Source: a bacterium (GTDB lineage: Bacteria; Electryoneota; RPQS01). From it: a DNA stretch of 64,000 bases. Position numbers and translations under genes: made by a program. Each line of letters opens with the position of its first letter. The stretch's first letter is position 1. The notes beneath the pieces are model-generated. The model worked only from the letters and a program-made list of their open reading frames with translations. It did not search any database and had not been told where the DNA came from. The stretch lies in NCBI GenBank assembly GCA_016703065.1, contig JADJCU010000003.1, positions 481,696 to 545,695 of the forward strand, written 5' to 3'. Below, piece after piece: positions 1-8,977 of this stretch.

Positions 1-2
1 CC

Positions 3-977
3 TTGGACATTTCGCAAGACGTTATCTTTGTAGCAGACGGCGGGTCAGGTGATATCGCGGTGATTGACCCAGCAACTAACACTTTAATTGGAATCCAACC
101 CATTGATACGGTAGGCTATCTACACCATCTCTATCTTTCGGCAGATCGCACGAAGCTGATTGTATCAGACCCGAACGAGGATTTGAGCGCTGGACATGAA
201 TCGAGTGGAGGTCATGGTGGTCACGGCGGGGGAAATGAAACAGTGATGTCCAGGATTATCCTGCTGGATTCACGTACGTTGCTTGAAACAAATCGGATTG
301 TCTTTGAGGGTATGACTCACAATGCGACTATGACACCCGACGGTGAATTTATCATTGCAGCCAATACGATCCACAATATGGTACACAAATACTCTGCATC
401 GACTTTCGTTGAAGTTGGAAGTTACATGGTCGGTGCATCTCCACTTGAGGTGACACTGACGCCAGATGGCGAACACGCCTTGACTGCGAACAACGGTTCA
501 GGGACCGTTTCCAAGGTGCACTTCGAGGAATCTGCCGCTGTTCAGCAAGTCAATGTAGGTAGCGGCCCCGTGGGCGCCTGGATCACACCAGACGGCACAC
601 AAGCATGGGTGACCAACGAAGTGTCAAAGACAATTTCTGTTATCACAATTGATCCGTTTGCGGTGGATACGACTTTAGCGCTCGGTTACACCCCCGGCCA
701 GGCGATCCAGAATCCGACCCGCAGTGAAGTGTACGTAGCAGATGAAGACAACGGATCCGTGCATGTCTTTGATCTGGCGACACGTATATGGGTAGCAAAT
801 ATTACCACTGGAGCGCGTGCACACGGAATCGCTTTCAAACCGGACGGCAGCCGGGCTTATGTAATGAACGAAATGGACGGATCTGTCTCTGTGATTGACT
901 GTGAATCAAGAACAGTCGTAGCAACTGTCAGTGTAGGTGTTCTTCCAAATGGGATTATCTACCGATCAGCTTTGTAG
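3..977 (+). CDS. YVTN-type beta-propeller protein (5' end outside window)
   Basis: The frame is open to the left edge, so the N-terminus is missing. The visible 324 residues are repeated blades of the YVTN/YncE type: recurring segments such as VFVADGGSGDIAVIDP, LTPDGEHALTANNGSGTVS, ITPDGTQAWVTNEVSKTISVI and FKPDGSRAYVMNEMDGSVSVID, each about 40 residues. These fold into a 7-blade propeller, usually periplasmic or extracellular. A His/Gly-rich loop at about residues 62-78 (GHESSGGHGGHGGGNE) could bind metal. The gene sits 64 bp upstream of a YHS-type metal protein on the same strand and heads the copper block, so a role in periplasmic metal handling is plausible but inferred. The exact biochemical role of YVTN proteins is generally unknown. 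Confidence 0.8.
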   Translation: MDISQDVIFVADGGSGDIAVIDPATNTLIGIQPIDTVGYLHHLYLSADRTKLIVSDPNEDLSAGHESSGGHGGHGGGNETVMSRIILLDSRTLLETNRIVFEGMTHNATMTPDGEFIIAANTIHNMVHKYSASTFVEVGSYMVGASPLEVTLTPDGEHALTANNGSGTVSKVHFEESAAVQQVNVGSGPVGAWITPDGTQAWVTNEVSKTISVITIDPFAVDTTLALGYTPGQAIQNPTRSEVYVADEDNGSVHVFDLATRIWVANITTGARAHGIAFKPDGSRAYVMNEMDGSVSVIDCESRTVVATVSVGVLPNGIIYRSAL

Positions 978-1041
978 CATAGCGATATGGAACATTCTAT
1001 AACGGTCTCTGGTCTAATAAACAACAGAAAGAGAAACGACA

Positions 1042-1722
1042 ATGGGAATCACAATGATCATCGCGATGGGCGCAATGATGGCTGCCATGGCTGTAGGTGC
1101 AATAGTTACTCGGGACTCAGGACATCATCAGACTGCTTACTACCAGGCAACGACAGAGAGCTGTTGCGCCGACCAGGCAGCAATACTTTCTGGTGGTAAT
1201 GAGCAATCGGGAGTGCTGCTCGCTTCTGCCGATCAAATGGACACCAAGGCTGCCTCACCCGACGCACACTCTGAGGCTAAACTGTCTTATCCGATTGACT
1301 ACTGCATCGTGTCGGGCGAGAAGCTGGGCGAAATGGGTGACCCGGTGACGAAGGTATACGAGGGACGCGAAGTTAAGTTCTGCTGTAATATGTGCCCTGA
1401 GAAGTTTGAAAAAGATCAGGCAAAATTCATGAAGAAACTTGATGACGCGATCATCGCCAAGCAGAAACCCGGCTATCCGCTCCAAACCTGTATTGTAAGC
1501 GGAGAGGAATTCGGCGGAGAAATGGGCGATCCTGTTAACTTCGTTTATGACAACCAATACTTCAAACTATGTTGCAAGGCTTGCATCAAAGATATCAAGA
1601 ACGACCCCGCCAAATACATGCAGAAGCTCGAGACCGCATACAAGTCAGGTGCTGTTCCGACTTCATCTGAAACAGACGAGAAGGCCACCGACCAGAAGGA
1701 CGGTCATGAAGGTCATCACTAA
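1042..1722 (+). CDS. Exported protein with two YHS/TRASH-like metal-binding repeats
   Basis: This 226-residue protein starts at an ATG 8-15 bases after a purine-rich AGAAAGAGAAACGAC stretch and has a hydrophobic N-terminus (residues 3-22) that looks like a signal peptide or anchor. Two repeats of about 55 residues follow. Each has a single Cys early (C88; C150) in a CIVSGE motif and a CC-x2-C cluster later (C114/C115/C118; C177/C178/C181). This is the cysteine layout of YHS/TRASH domains, which bind copper and other soft metals. The tail is His-rich (GHEGHH). The next gene overlaps its last 17 bases, which indicates co-translation. A periplasmic copper-binding role is inferred from the domains and from the P-type ATPase downstream. 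Confidence 0.8.
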   Translation: MGITMIIAMGAMMAAMAVGAIVTRDSGHHQTAYYQATTESCCADQAAILSGGNEQSGVLLASADQMDTKAASPDAHSEAKLSYPIDYCIVSGEKLGEMGDPVTKVYEGREVKFCCNMCPEKFEKDQAKFMKKLDDAIIAKQKPGYPLQTCIVSGEEFGGEMGDPVNFVYDNQYFKLCCKACIKDIKNDPAKYMQKLETAYKSGAVPTSSETDEKATDQKDGHEGHH

Positions 1723-2479
1723 GTTGCGTAGGCTTGGATTGGCTCTTATAGTAATAGTGGGGCTCACCGGAGCCCCGCTTACCCTTTCGCAGTCTGCCGT
1801 TGTCGAACCGGTCCGCAACGATTTCTGTCCCGTGTTGCCAGACGAGAAGATAGATTCGACAATCTACACAGACTATGAGGGACAGCGGGTGTATTTCTGT
1901 TGTACTCGTTGTCGCCGCGACTTCATTCGAAATCCTGAACTTTACTTGGCGAACCTTCCGCAATCTGGTTCGGTGAAGTCTACAATCCCGAACTCTGAAG
2001 GACACCAGGACAGCGTTGCACATTTCATGGAGGAAAGTTCTGATCTGGAACACAAACACCCAGGAGATGAGCACGCCTCGACGCATGAAGGCCAGCATGA
2101 CCATGCAATAGATCATGGTCGAGATGACGATTCCACAGCGAAATTGATCAATTTTGCAGGAAAATTTCACCCGCTTGTGGTCCACTTTCCAATCGCGTTG
2201 CTCATTACTGCGGCGCTTGCGGAATTGTCTTCGTGGATTACTCGCAAGAAGAGATTGCAAGCGCTTAGCCGACACTTCATTTACTTCACAGCAATCTGCA
2301 CTGTCGTAGCTGCCACGCTGGGTTGGGCCGCCGCATGGAACGCACGCTATCCGACCGAAGTCGCGCAGTACTTAACCTTCCATCGCTGGGTCGGTATTTC
2401 GGTTGCCGGGCTATCCGTGGTTGCAGCATGTTTAGCATGGGCAGCAGAGCGACCAGTGTCACCTTCATGGCAAAAGTGA
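1706..2479 (+). CDS. YHS/TRASH-DUF2231 membrane protein, apparently cut by an in-frame TGA
   Basis: The start is the ATG at 1706, inside the end of the preceding gene. A signal-like hydrophobic stretch (residues 8-28) is followed by one YHS/TRASH-type unit (C41, C65, C66, C69), a linker rich in His and Asp (about 92-140), and a DUF2231 membrane domain that opens with FHPLVVHFPIALLI. The stop TGA at 2477-2479 falls inside the last transmembrane helix. The same frame continues without interruption to a TAA at 2576-2578, and that extension ends with the SGHLGSILVFGPDHFAF-type motif typical of the DUF2231 C-terminus. The protein therefore looks 33 residues too short as read. The TGA is either a nonsense mutation, a base error (TGG or CGA) or a recoded codon. 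Function is unknown; metal linkage comes from context. Confidence 0.75.
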   Translation: MKVITKLRRLGLALIVIVGLTGAPLTLSQSAVVEPVRNDFCPVLPDEKIDSTIYTDYEGQRVYFCCTRCRRDFIRNPELYLANLPQSGSVKSTIPNSEGHQDSVAHFMEESSDLEHKHPGDEHASTHEGQHDHAIDHGRDDDSTAKLINFAGKFHPLVVHFPIALLITAALAELSSWITRKKRLQALSRHFIYFTAICTVVAATLGWAAAWNARYPTEVAQYLTFHRWVGISVAGLSVVAACLAWAAERPVSPSWQK

Positions 2480-2673
2480 GCATTTCGTGGAGCACTCTTG
2501 CTTGCTGCTGTCGGAGCAGGGTTCTCGGGACATCTCGGCTCTATACTGGTGTTTGGTCCCGACCACTTCGCATTCTAAGCATCAATTTCTGCCCGGAATG
2601 GTGCGTGTAGACGAACTCAGCAACGAGCGAGAGACGACTTTACCCTTACCTACAACTTTTGTATATTCCCACC

Positions 2674-4452
2674 ATGGTTGTTTTTGGCAAAATCGGCAGG
2701 CGCCTTCTCGGATGGTTTATGCTTGTGGCCTTGATTCCATTGCTCTTTATGGGCTATCAGGGCTACTATTTCGCGCGCCTTGCTGTTAAGAAAGAGGCTT
2801 ATCTTCATATTCAAGCAATCTCGCAGCAGAAAAAGAGTCAGATAGAACAGTGGTTTACCGAGCGGAGAGCAGACACTGAAGTCCTGTCGGCAAATCCCTC
2901 AATTCTGGAGGCCTGTCAATCAGAATCAGTTTCGGCAGACAAACGGCAGAGTCTTGAGAGACTGCTGGATTCCTATAAAGCACAATCACAAGCTTACGAG
3001 TTCATTTGTGTTTACTCTTTATCTGGAGCAATGCTAGCTTGCACAAAGCACACTGATGAAACTTTGGCAGAGATGCATGACTTTGTCCTTGAAGCTACAA
3101 ATTCAAGTCAGGCGGTGACAAGTCCTATTCACCTTCACGACGAGTTTGGGCTAACGATTCATCTTAGCGACCGCGTTACTAATGAGTCCGGGGAATCAGT
3201 GGGTGTCGTCATCACGACGCTTGGGTTGGATTACACCTTGAATCCGATTATTCTCGACACGACAGGACTTGGGTTCTCCGGACAAGCCTACTTGGTTGAC
3301 AAGAACAAAGTAATGCTCACACCATCGCGTTTCATGAACCACCCAAAGCCACTGACTCATACAATGGATTCGCAGGGAATTCAACGGGCTCTGCAGGGTT
3401 TAAGCGGTGTAGATCTATATCACGACTTTGAAGGCCGCGACGTTATTGGAGCGTGGGAGTATTTGCCGGATGAAGGTTGGGCACTTATTACTGAGATTGA
3501 CGCAAACGAAGCATTTGCGTCATTACAGATGCTACGCCGGAACGCAATGTTGGTTGCCCTTGGGACGATTGGATTGATTCTCATCGTGGTCGCGTTTATC
3601 TCGCGGTCATTAAGCAAGCCAATCAGGCAATTGGCAAACGCGAGCTCCGCTGTTTCAAAGGGTGACTTGGACAGGAGAGTTGTCATTCAGTTGAAGGACG
3701 AGTTGGGCGATTTGGCCACGAGTTTTAATCAGATGGTTCAGTCGCTAAAGGATTCGCAAAAGCAGCTTGTACTATCGGAGCGACTCGCTGCAATCGGCGA
3801 GCTTGTTGCCAGCGTTGTCCATGAGATCCGAAATCCGCTTTCTGCCATCAAAATGAATCTGCGAATATTGGAAACGAAGGATATCCGAGGCGAGCTGGTT
3901 CATTCAGAGCATTTCCAATTGGCAAAGAATCAAACCGAGCGCATTGAAACCATGCTGACGGAACTCTTAGATTACTCAAGAACAGTCACAATCCAGAAAC
4001 GTAAAATAACAGTTCAGGAGATATCCGACCGTGTAACAAAAGAGTTTTCAACGCTGCTCGATGGGCACAAAATAGAGATGCATACGAGACTTCACAACCC
4101 GTTGGACGTTGTTAGCATTGATGACGAGAGATTCATGCAAGTATTCTGGAATTTAATCATGAATTCCGTGCAGGCAATTGAAGTTTCAGGTCGGTCGGTC
4201 GGAAAGATTGAATTGGTTACAGAATCAAATCCAGATGAGATTATTCTTATCCTCAAAGACAATGGCAATGGTATTCAGGGCGATGCAATGAAGCACGTCT
4301 TTGAACCATTCTTTACAACAAGGAAGAGCGGTACGGGACTTGGTTTATCTATTGTTAAAAAGATTATCGACTCGCACGGAGGACATGTCACGTGCATGAG
4401 CCAGCTAAACAAAGGAACCGAGATTATCATTTCACTGCCACGGCCAACGTAG
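2674..4452 (+). CDS. Membrane-bound sensor histidine kinase
   Basis: The protein has 592 residues from ATG 2674 (an in-frame TTG lies at 2659, but the ATG gives a normal N-terminus). A first transmembrane helix (about 8-30) is followed by a periplasmic sensor of about 240 residues, probably a double-Cache fold, a second helix (about 289-312), HAMP, HisKA with the phospho-acceptor His383 in VVHEIRNPLSAIK, and a HATPase_c domain with N-box (FWNLIMNSVQA), DNGNGI and GTGLGLS motifs. It is separated by one base from an NtrC-type regulator and so forms an NtrB/ZraS-like pair. ZraS-type kinases sense metals at the periplasm, and the flanking genes suggest the same here. The signal itself cannot be read from sequence. 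Confidence 0.93.
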   Translation: MVVFGKIGRRLLGWFMLVALIPLLFMGYQGYYFARLAVKKEAYLHIQAISQQKKSQIEQWFTERRADTEVLSANPSILEACQSESVSADKRQSLERLLDSYKAQSQAYEFICVYSLSGAMLACTKHTDETLAEMHDFVLEATNSSQAVTSPIHLHDEFGLTIHLSDRVTNESGESVGVVITTLGLDYTLNPIILDTTGLGFSGQAYLVDKNKVMLTPSRFMNHPKPLTHTMDSQGIQRALQGLSGVDLYHDFEGRDVIGAWEYLPDEGWALITEIDANEAFASLQMLRRNAMLVALGTIGLILIVVAFISRSLSKPIRQLANASSAVSKGDLDRRVVIQLKDELGDLATSFNQMVQSLKDSQKQLVLSERLAAIGELVASVVHEIRNPLSAIKMNLRILETKDIRGELVHSEHFQLAKNQTERIETMLTELLDYSRTVTIQKRKITVQEISDRVTKEFSTLLDGHKIEMHTRLHNPLDVVSIDDERFMQVFWNLIMNSVQAIEVSGRSVGKIELVTESNPDEIILILKDNGNGIQGDAMKHVFEPFFTTRKSGTGLGLSIVKKIIDSHGGHVTCMSQLNKGTEIIISLPRPT

Positions 4453-4453
4453 T

Positions 4454-5776
4454 ATGGAAAAAATTCTAATCATTGATGACGATGCCGCCATTCGCCGAAC
4501 AATGGAACTTCACTTGGCCGACAAAGGATTCCGTGTAGTTTGCGGCGATAGCCTCAAGGCAGGCAAAGAGCTCTGGAATCGCCACAATCCTGAAATTGTG
4601 CTCTTGGATTTGAAACTGCCGGACGGCGAGGGCACTACGCTTCTGAAGGAACAAGTGGAAGCCGGTAGCCGGGCGATAGTATTGATGATTACAGGTCACC
4701 AGGATATGGACTATGCTATCCGAGCGATGAAACACGGTGCCTTTAATTATCTCCACAAACCGTTGAACATCGACGAATTGGACCTGTCTCTTGAAGGAGC
4801 GGTCCGAGAGCTTCGCGTAAGTCGAAGAACCATTGCGACGAATCGACCTGAAGATGAGTTCAAGCCAGGACGAATTGCCGGTGTCAGCGCGTCTATCCTT
4901 GATACACACAAGCAAATCGGGATGGCGGCTAAATCGAAAGTAAATGTGCTTATTAACGGAGAAAGTGGTACGGGGAAAGAACTTGTTGCGAGGGCAATCC
5001 ATCAGAACTCGACACCTGAAGAACCATTTGTGGCCGTGAACTGCTCTGCGATTGTTTCACAGCTCATGGAGTCGGAAATGTTTGGCCATGAGAGAGGTGC
5101 ATTTACCGGAGCTGTCGACCGGAAACTGGGGAAATGCGAATACGCTGGGCATGGCACACTATTCCTGGATGAGATTGGCGATTTGTCTTTTGAGCTACAG
5201 GCAAAACTGCTGCGAGTCCTGCAGGAGCGATATTTTGAACGGGTCGGAGGAACCTCACAAATTCCGTTTCGGGCTCGTGTCATCGCAGCTACGCACCAAC
5301 GCCTCGAAAGCATGATAGAGACTCACGAGTTTCGTGAAGATTTGTACTTCCGGCTGAAGGTGTTTCAAATCAACTTGCTTCCGCTCCGTGAGCGAAAAGA
5401 AGACATACCGCCACTTGTGCATCATCTGCTTGAAAAAATCAATTTAGAGCTGCATAGAAAGGTGAACAAAGTCCCAGATCTAGTAGTGAAGCGGCTTATG
5501 AACTATTCATGGCCGGGCAATGTTCGTGAACTGGAGAACGTGTTGACACAGGCGGTCGTTCGAAGCACAGGCGATACGTTGTCTGTGGATTTTCTGGAAC
5601 CAGCGGCGTACTCAGCTGCAGCTAAAAGAGAACTTAGAACCATGGCAGAAGTCGAAAAAGAGCATATCGAATGGGTATTAGGACAAGTTGGCGGGAACTT
5701 GGGAAAAGCTTGCGAAGTATTGGGGATTACACGTCCGACTTTACGAAAGAAGATGGACGATTACGGAATTAGTTAG
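4454..5776 (+). CDS. NtrC-family sigma-54-dependent response regulator
   Basis: The protein has 440 residues in three standard parts. The receiver has acidic residues D8-D10, phospho-acceptor D52 in LLDLKLPDGEG, and the switch residues in MITGH and HKPL. The AAA+ domain has Walker A GESGTGKE (169-176), the sigma-54 contact loop GAFTGA (215-220) and Walker B TLFLDE (235-240). The C-terminal Fis-type helix-turn-helix ends GNLGKACEVLGITRPTLRKKM. The gene starts one base after the kinase stop. It should activate sigma-54 promoters on phosphorylation, most likely the adjacent copper genes (ZraR-like logic). I found no convincing TGGCAC-N5-TTGC site upstream of the ATPase, so the target promoter may lie left of the window. 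Confidence 0.95.
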   Translation: MEKILIIDDDAAIRRTMELHLADKGFRVVCGDSLKAGKELWNRHNPEIVLLDLKLPDGEGTTLLKEQVEAGSRAIVLMITGHQDMDYAIRAMKHGAFNYLHKPLNIDELDLSLEGAVRELRVSRRTIATNRPEDEFKPGRIAGVSASILDTHKQIGMAAKSKVNVLINGESGTGKELVARAIHQNSTPEEPFVAVNCSAIVSQLMESEMFGHERGAFTGAVDRKLGKCEYAGHGTLFLDEIGDLSFELQAKLLRVLQERYFERVGGTSQIPFRARVIAATHQRLESMIETHEFREDLYFRLKVFQINLLPLRERKEDIPPLVHHLLEKINLELHRKVNKVPDLVVKRLMNYSWPGNVRELENVLTQAVVRSTGDTLSVDFLEPAAYSAAAKRELRTMAEVEKEHIEWVLGQVGGNLGKACEVLGITRPTLRKKMDDYGIS

Positions 5777-5837
5777 TGCTGTCGGCAAGCAGTGTTAACT
5801 GGGGAATGTGAATTAATCGAAAGGAGAGATCTTGATC

Positions 5838-8240
5838 ATGGATCACTCAAGTCATCAAGAACGCCTAAGAACAATAGTGTCTTCTCAAAGCCAGACGCTG
5901 GTCACGGATCCAGTCTGCGGGATGAAGGTTGACCCAGCCCGTGCGCGTTTTTCGCACCATCACGAACACAACACCTACTACTTTTGCAGTCAGGGATGCT
6001 TGAACAAATTCCAGGCAAATCCCTTGACGTATCTCAGCAAAAGCGAGGCAGCAGCCGGTTCCAAAGATCCTCATGCCACCGTTAAGCCATTGCCTATCGC
6101 AAAGAAAGGCATTTCGGATGAGAATATTTATACATGCCCGATGCACCCAGAAGTAAGACAGGCGGGACCTGGTTCCTGCCCAATCTGCGGTATGGCCTTG
6201 GAACCGCTTGTTGCGACTTTATCGGAGCTCGAAAGTAATTCTGAGCTTGAAGATATGACACGCAGGTTTTGGATTAGCAGCGTGCTCTCGCTGATGGTGA
6301 TGGGACTCGCAATGTGGGGTATGGGAATTCATTCTGTGCTCCTTGGTTCGTTGCCGATCTCTTCGCTTTTGTGGCTCCAAGCACTGCTTGCTACGCCTGT
6401 CGTTATTTGGGGCGGCTGGCCTTTCTTTGTGCGTGGTTGGAATTCGATTGTCAGCTTCAATCTAAATATGTTCACGCTGATATCAATAGGTGTGGGGACG
6501 GCATACCTATACAGTATTATTGCAGTCGTTCTGCCAAGTGTCTTCCCAGTTGCAATGCACGATGAGATGGGTATGATCCCTGTTTACTTTGAAGCTGCGG
6601 CGATTATAGTTTCTCTCGTTTTGTTAGGTCAAGTGCTTGAGCTCCGTGCCCGCAGCAAGACTTCCAGCGCAATTAAGGCACTCTTAGGTTTAGCACCCAA
6701 AACGGCACGAGTTGTTCAAGAGAACGGCGAAGAGATTGACATCCTTTTGGAGAATGTGAATGCCGGCGACCTGCTCAGGGTACGCCCCGGCGAAAAAGTT
6801 CCTGTTGACGGCACAATTGAATCAGGTTCAAGCAGTGTGGACGAGTCCATGATTACCGGTGAACCCATACCCGCGGCAAAGGCCGGTGGCGACCGTGTGA
6901 TCGGGGGAACCGTGAATGGTACAGGCAGCTTTGTAATGCGTGCAGAGCATGTCGGTTCCGAGACGGTACTTGCGCAGATTGTTCAAATGGTAAGTGAAGC
7001 ACAGCGGAGCAGGGCACCAATACAGAGACTTGCTGATATTGTGTCAGCGTGGTTCGTGCCTGCCGTTGTAGTTACGGCTGTCCTCACATTTGTTGTTTGG
7101 TTGGTTTGGGGACCGGATCCGGCACTTGCTTATGCAATGGTGAATGCTGTCGCGGTATTGATTATCGCTTGTCCGTGTGCTCTGGGACTGGCAACGCCAA
7201 TGTCCATCATGGTCGGAACGGGACAGGGCGCTCGCTCTGGTGTGCTTATCAGAAGTGCGGAAGTCCTTGAAACAATGATCAAGATTGATACTTTGGTCGT
7301 CGACAAAACTGGCACCCTTACTGAAGGCAAATCTCAAGTTGTGAGCATTGAGCCAACAGGAGAGTTGAGCGACAAAGATCTCTTGAAACTTGCAGCAAGC
7401 TTAGAACAAGGCAGCGAGCATCCTCTCGCAGACGCAATTGTGAAGGCTGCCAAAGAGCGCAAACTCGAACTAAGTGCAGTCGTGGATTTTCAATCGAAGA
7501 CGGGGCAAGGCGTGATCGGTACAATTAATGGACAAGTGGTCGCCCTTGGTAACAAAAACCTTTTGATAAGTCTGGGCATTACGAACGATGAGCTACTTGG
7601 GCGCGCTGAAGCTTTAAGAACTGAAGGTCAGACTGTCATGTATGTGGTAGTCAACAATGGTCTCGCAGGCTTGATCGGAGTCGCTGATCCAGTAAAAGCG
7701 TCAACACCGAACGCGATTGCACAATTGCGTGAAGCTGGAATCGATCTGATCATGTTGACAGGGGATAATCTTACCACGGCGAAAGCAGTCGCCGCGAAGC
7801 TTGGCATTGATAACGTCGAAGCAGATGTACTTCCTGAAGGAAAGATTGAGGTCATCAAGCGCTTGCAGAAGGAGGGCCGGAAAGTCGCGATGGCCGGAGA
7901 CGGAGTCAATGATGCCCCGGCATTGGCCCAGGCCGACGTTGGAATTGCAATGGGAACAGGGACCGATGTGGCGATGGAAAGCGCTGGCATAACTTTGGTA
8001 AAGGGTGATCTACGTGGGATTGTTAAGGCACGGAATCTAAGTGGCGCCACGATGCGAAACATCAAGCAAAATCTGTTTTTCGCTTTCATCTACAACGTTC
8101 TCGGTGTTCCGATTGCCGCAGGTATTCTGTATCCGTTTTTCGGCTTGCTTCTAAGCCCGGTCATTGCGAGCGCTGCTATGACTTTCAGCTCCGTCTCAGT
8201 TATCTTAAACGCGCTTCGATTGAACCGAGTTAAATTGTAA
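5838..8240 (+). CDS. copA: Cu+-exporting P1B-type ATPase with YHS and CxxC-type N-terminal metal domains
   Basis: The protein has 800 residues; the start ATG 5838 follows AAGGAGAG at 5821-5828. It carries a YHS-type domain (C27, C50, C54), then a heavy-metal-binding segment with C100/H103 (TCPMHPEV) and C114-C117 (CPICGMALEP). The ATPase core follows: transmembrane pairs, the TGEP actuator loop, the metal-gating CPC in IIACPCALGLATP (about residue 444), DKTGT phosphorylation site (about 489), TGDN and GDGVNDAPALAQADVG. This is the CopA class that pumps Cu+ (or Ag+) out of the cytoplasm using ATP. It lies 61 bases after the NtrC-type regulator and is the effector gene of the block. The YHS plus CPMHPEV arrangement is common in environmental CopA proteins. 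Confidence 0.95.
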   Translation: MDHSSHQERLRTIVSSQSQTLVTDPVCGMKVDPARARFSHHHEHNTYYFCSQGCLNKFQANPLTYLSKSEAAAGSKDPHATVKPLPIAKKGISDENIYTCPMHPEVRQAGPGSCPICGMALEPLVATLSELESNSELEDMTRRFWISSVLSLMVMGLAMWGMGIHSVLLGSLPISSLLWLQALLATPVVIWGGWPFFVRGWNSIVSFNLNMFTLISIGVGTAYLYSIIAVVLPSVFPVAMHDEMGMIPVYFEAAAIIVSLVLLGQVLELRARSKTSSAIKALLGLAPKTARVVQENGEEIDILLENVNAGDLLRVRPGEKVPVDGTIESGSSSVDESMITGEPIPAAKAGGDRVIGGTVNGTGSFVMRAEHVGSETVLAQIVQMVSEAQRSRAPIQRLADIVSAWFVPAVVVTAVLTFVVWLVWGPDPALAYAMVNAVAVLIIACPCALGLATPMSIMVGTGQGARSGVLIRSAEVLETMIKIDTLVVDKTGTLTEGKSQVVSIEPTGELSDKDLLKLAASLEQGSEHPLADAIVKAAKERKLELSAVVDFQSKTGQGVIGTINGQVVALGNKNLLISLGITNDELLGRAEALRTEGQTVMYVVVNNGLAGLIGVADPVKASTPNAIAQLREAGIDLIMLTGDNLTTAKAVAAKLGIDNVEADVLPEGKIEVIKRLQKEGRKVAMAGDGVNDAPALAQADVGIAMGTGTDVAMESAGITLVKGDLRGIVKARNLSGATMRNIKQNLFFAFIYNVLGVPIAAGILYPFFGLLLSPVIASAAMTFSSVSVILNALRLNRVKL

Positions 8241-8371
8241 ATGAATTCGAGTCATTTGTTCGAATCCTGACGGCAACACCTATACAAATCACCCTGGTTT
8301 GGAGCTGACGAGAATCGCCTTGAGATGCCAAGAAAATGGTGTTGATAAGCTAGTTGATTTGATACGAGCGC

Positions 8372-8404
8372 AAAGAGCCTAACAATCGTGGGGCTCTTTT
8401 TTCT
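8372..8404 (+). terminator. Intrinsic terminator A
   Basis: AAAGAGCC (8372-8379) pairs with GGCTCTTT after a 12-base loop and runs into a T-tract. It ends the copper block or a short unidentified frame just before it, and its T-tract overlaps the first copy of the 23-bp repeat. Confidence 0.7.
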
Positions 8405-8422
8405 GGCATAAGAACTTGTCCA
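8400..8422 (+). repeat. 23-bp element, copy 1
   Basis: The core CTGGCATAAGAACTTGTCC is identical to that at 8930-8952. In both places it lies 26-29 bases upstream of the ATG of a tiny gene. It may be a promoter or an RNA element. It does not fit the sigma-54 consensus because the spacing is one base too long and the invariant GC is missing. Confidence 0.75.
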
Positions 8423-8450
8423 TGGGCAATTTTCACCAGAAAGGAAATGT

Positions 8451-8528
8451 ATGACAAATATACTATGCGAGTTGATTCGAAGCATCAGCGAAGCTGCCAA
8501 GGCTGCTTGTAGCGTGATTCGAAAATAA
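8451..8528 (+). CDS. Tiny gene 1: 25-residue amphipathic peptide
   Basis: An ATG preceded by AGAAAGGAA opens a 25-codon frame (begins MTNILCELIRS, ends SVIRK). The peptide has a hydrophobic/basic pattern suited to an amphipathic helix. It can be aligned with the 28-residue peptide at 8978-9064 (shared pattern L-x-x-L-L/I-x-S/G-x-S/T-x-A-x-K-A). It follows the 23-bp element and is followed within 70 bases by a strong terminator, so it looks like a complete miniature transcription unit. Function unknown; a toxin-like or membrane-active peptide is one option. Frames this short arise by chance, and the case rests on the duplicated architecture. Confidence 0.5.
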   Translation: MTNILCELIRSISEAAKAACSVIRK

Positions 8529-8565
8529 ATAGCTCCAATGTGTCAAGCAGGAGCTTATAAGAGTG

Positions 8566-8599
8566 AAAGAGGTCCAAGTTGTGGGCCTCTTTTCTTTTA
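8566..8599 (+). terminator. Intrinsic terminator B (after tiny gene 1)
   Basis: AAAGAGG(t)CC pairs with GG(g)CCTCTTT, followed by TTCTTTT. A further hairpin AGCTCC...GGAGCT lies at 8531-8555 between the tiny gene and this terminator. Confidence 0.75.
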
Positions 8600-8929
8600 C
8601 TTACCATAGGCAAGTTTGGACTAACAATGGTGCTTTGCAGCGCCCAATTTGCGGTGACCCAGCATTCTTGATAACTCACAAGGCTGATACGAATTCTACT
8701 CGTCAACCAGCGTGCAGAAAGCCAAGAAGTGCCCTACAAGCACGCGGGGGACGTTCAAAGCACAGCGGACGAGAATTCCTTCGTGTTGAGGCTGTTGCAA
8801 CCCTTAGAGGGCTTCTAGACGTGATTTTCTAGCCAGAGAATTTATGCAATGGTGACTAAGCGGGATGCCATGTAACTAACTTTCGAGTTAGTCAACAGCG
8901 ATGGCGCAAGGTAAAGGGATTGAATTGGA
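8600..8929. other. Non-coding gap with one small stem-loop
   Basis: I see no gene I can support here. A 7-bp stem with TTCG tetraloop (ACTAACT-ttcg-AGTTAGT) lies near 8877-8894. A frame spanning 8563-8832 has no plausible protein features and would start inside terminator B. Confidence 0.5.
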
Positions 8930-8952
8930 TTTCTGGCATAAGAACTTGTCCA
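8930..8952 (+). repeat. 23-bp element, copy 2
   Basis: This is an exact second copy of the element at 8400-8422, 530 bases downstream in the same orientation, again just upstream of a ribosome-binding site and a tiny gene. Confidence 0.75.
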
Positions 8953-8977
8953 AGGACATTCACAAAGGGATTAACTG

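Noticed and set aside
8255..8290. tRNA 3' remnant (TTCGAATCC) as an attachment site
   Set aside because: The bases on both sides of the TTCGAAT loop do not pair as a T-stem and no acceptor stem is found.
8400..8422. Sigma-54 (-24/-12) promoter in the 23-bp element
   Set aside because: TGGCAT and TTGT are present, but the spacing is one base too long and the invariant GC at -12 is missing.
8563..8832. 89-codon frame on the plus strand
   Set aside because: It begins inside a terminator hairpin, has no ribosome-binding site and no protein-like pattern.
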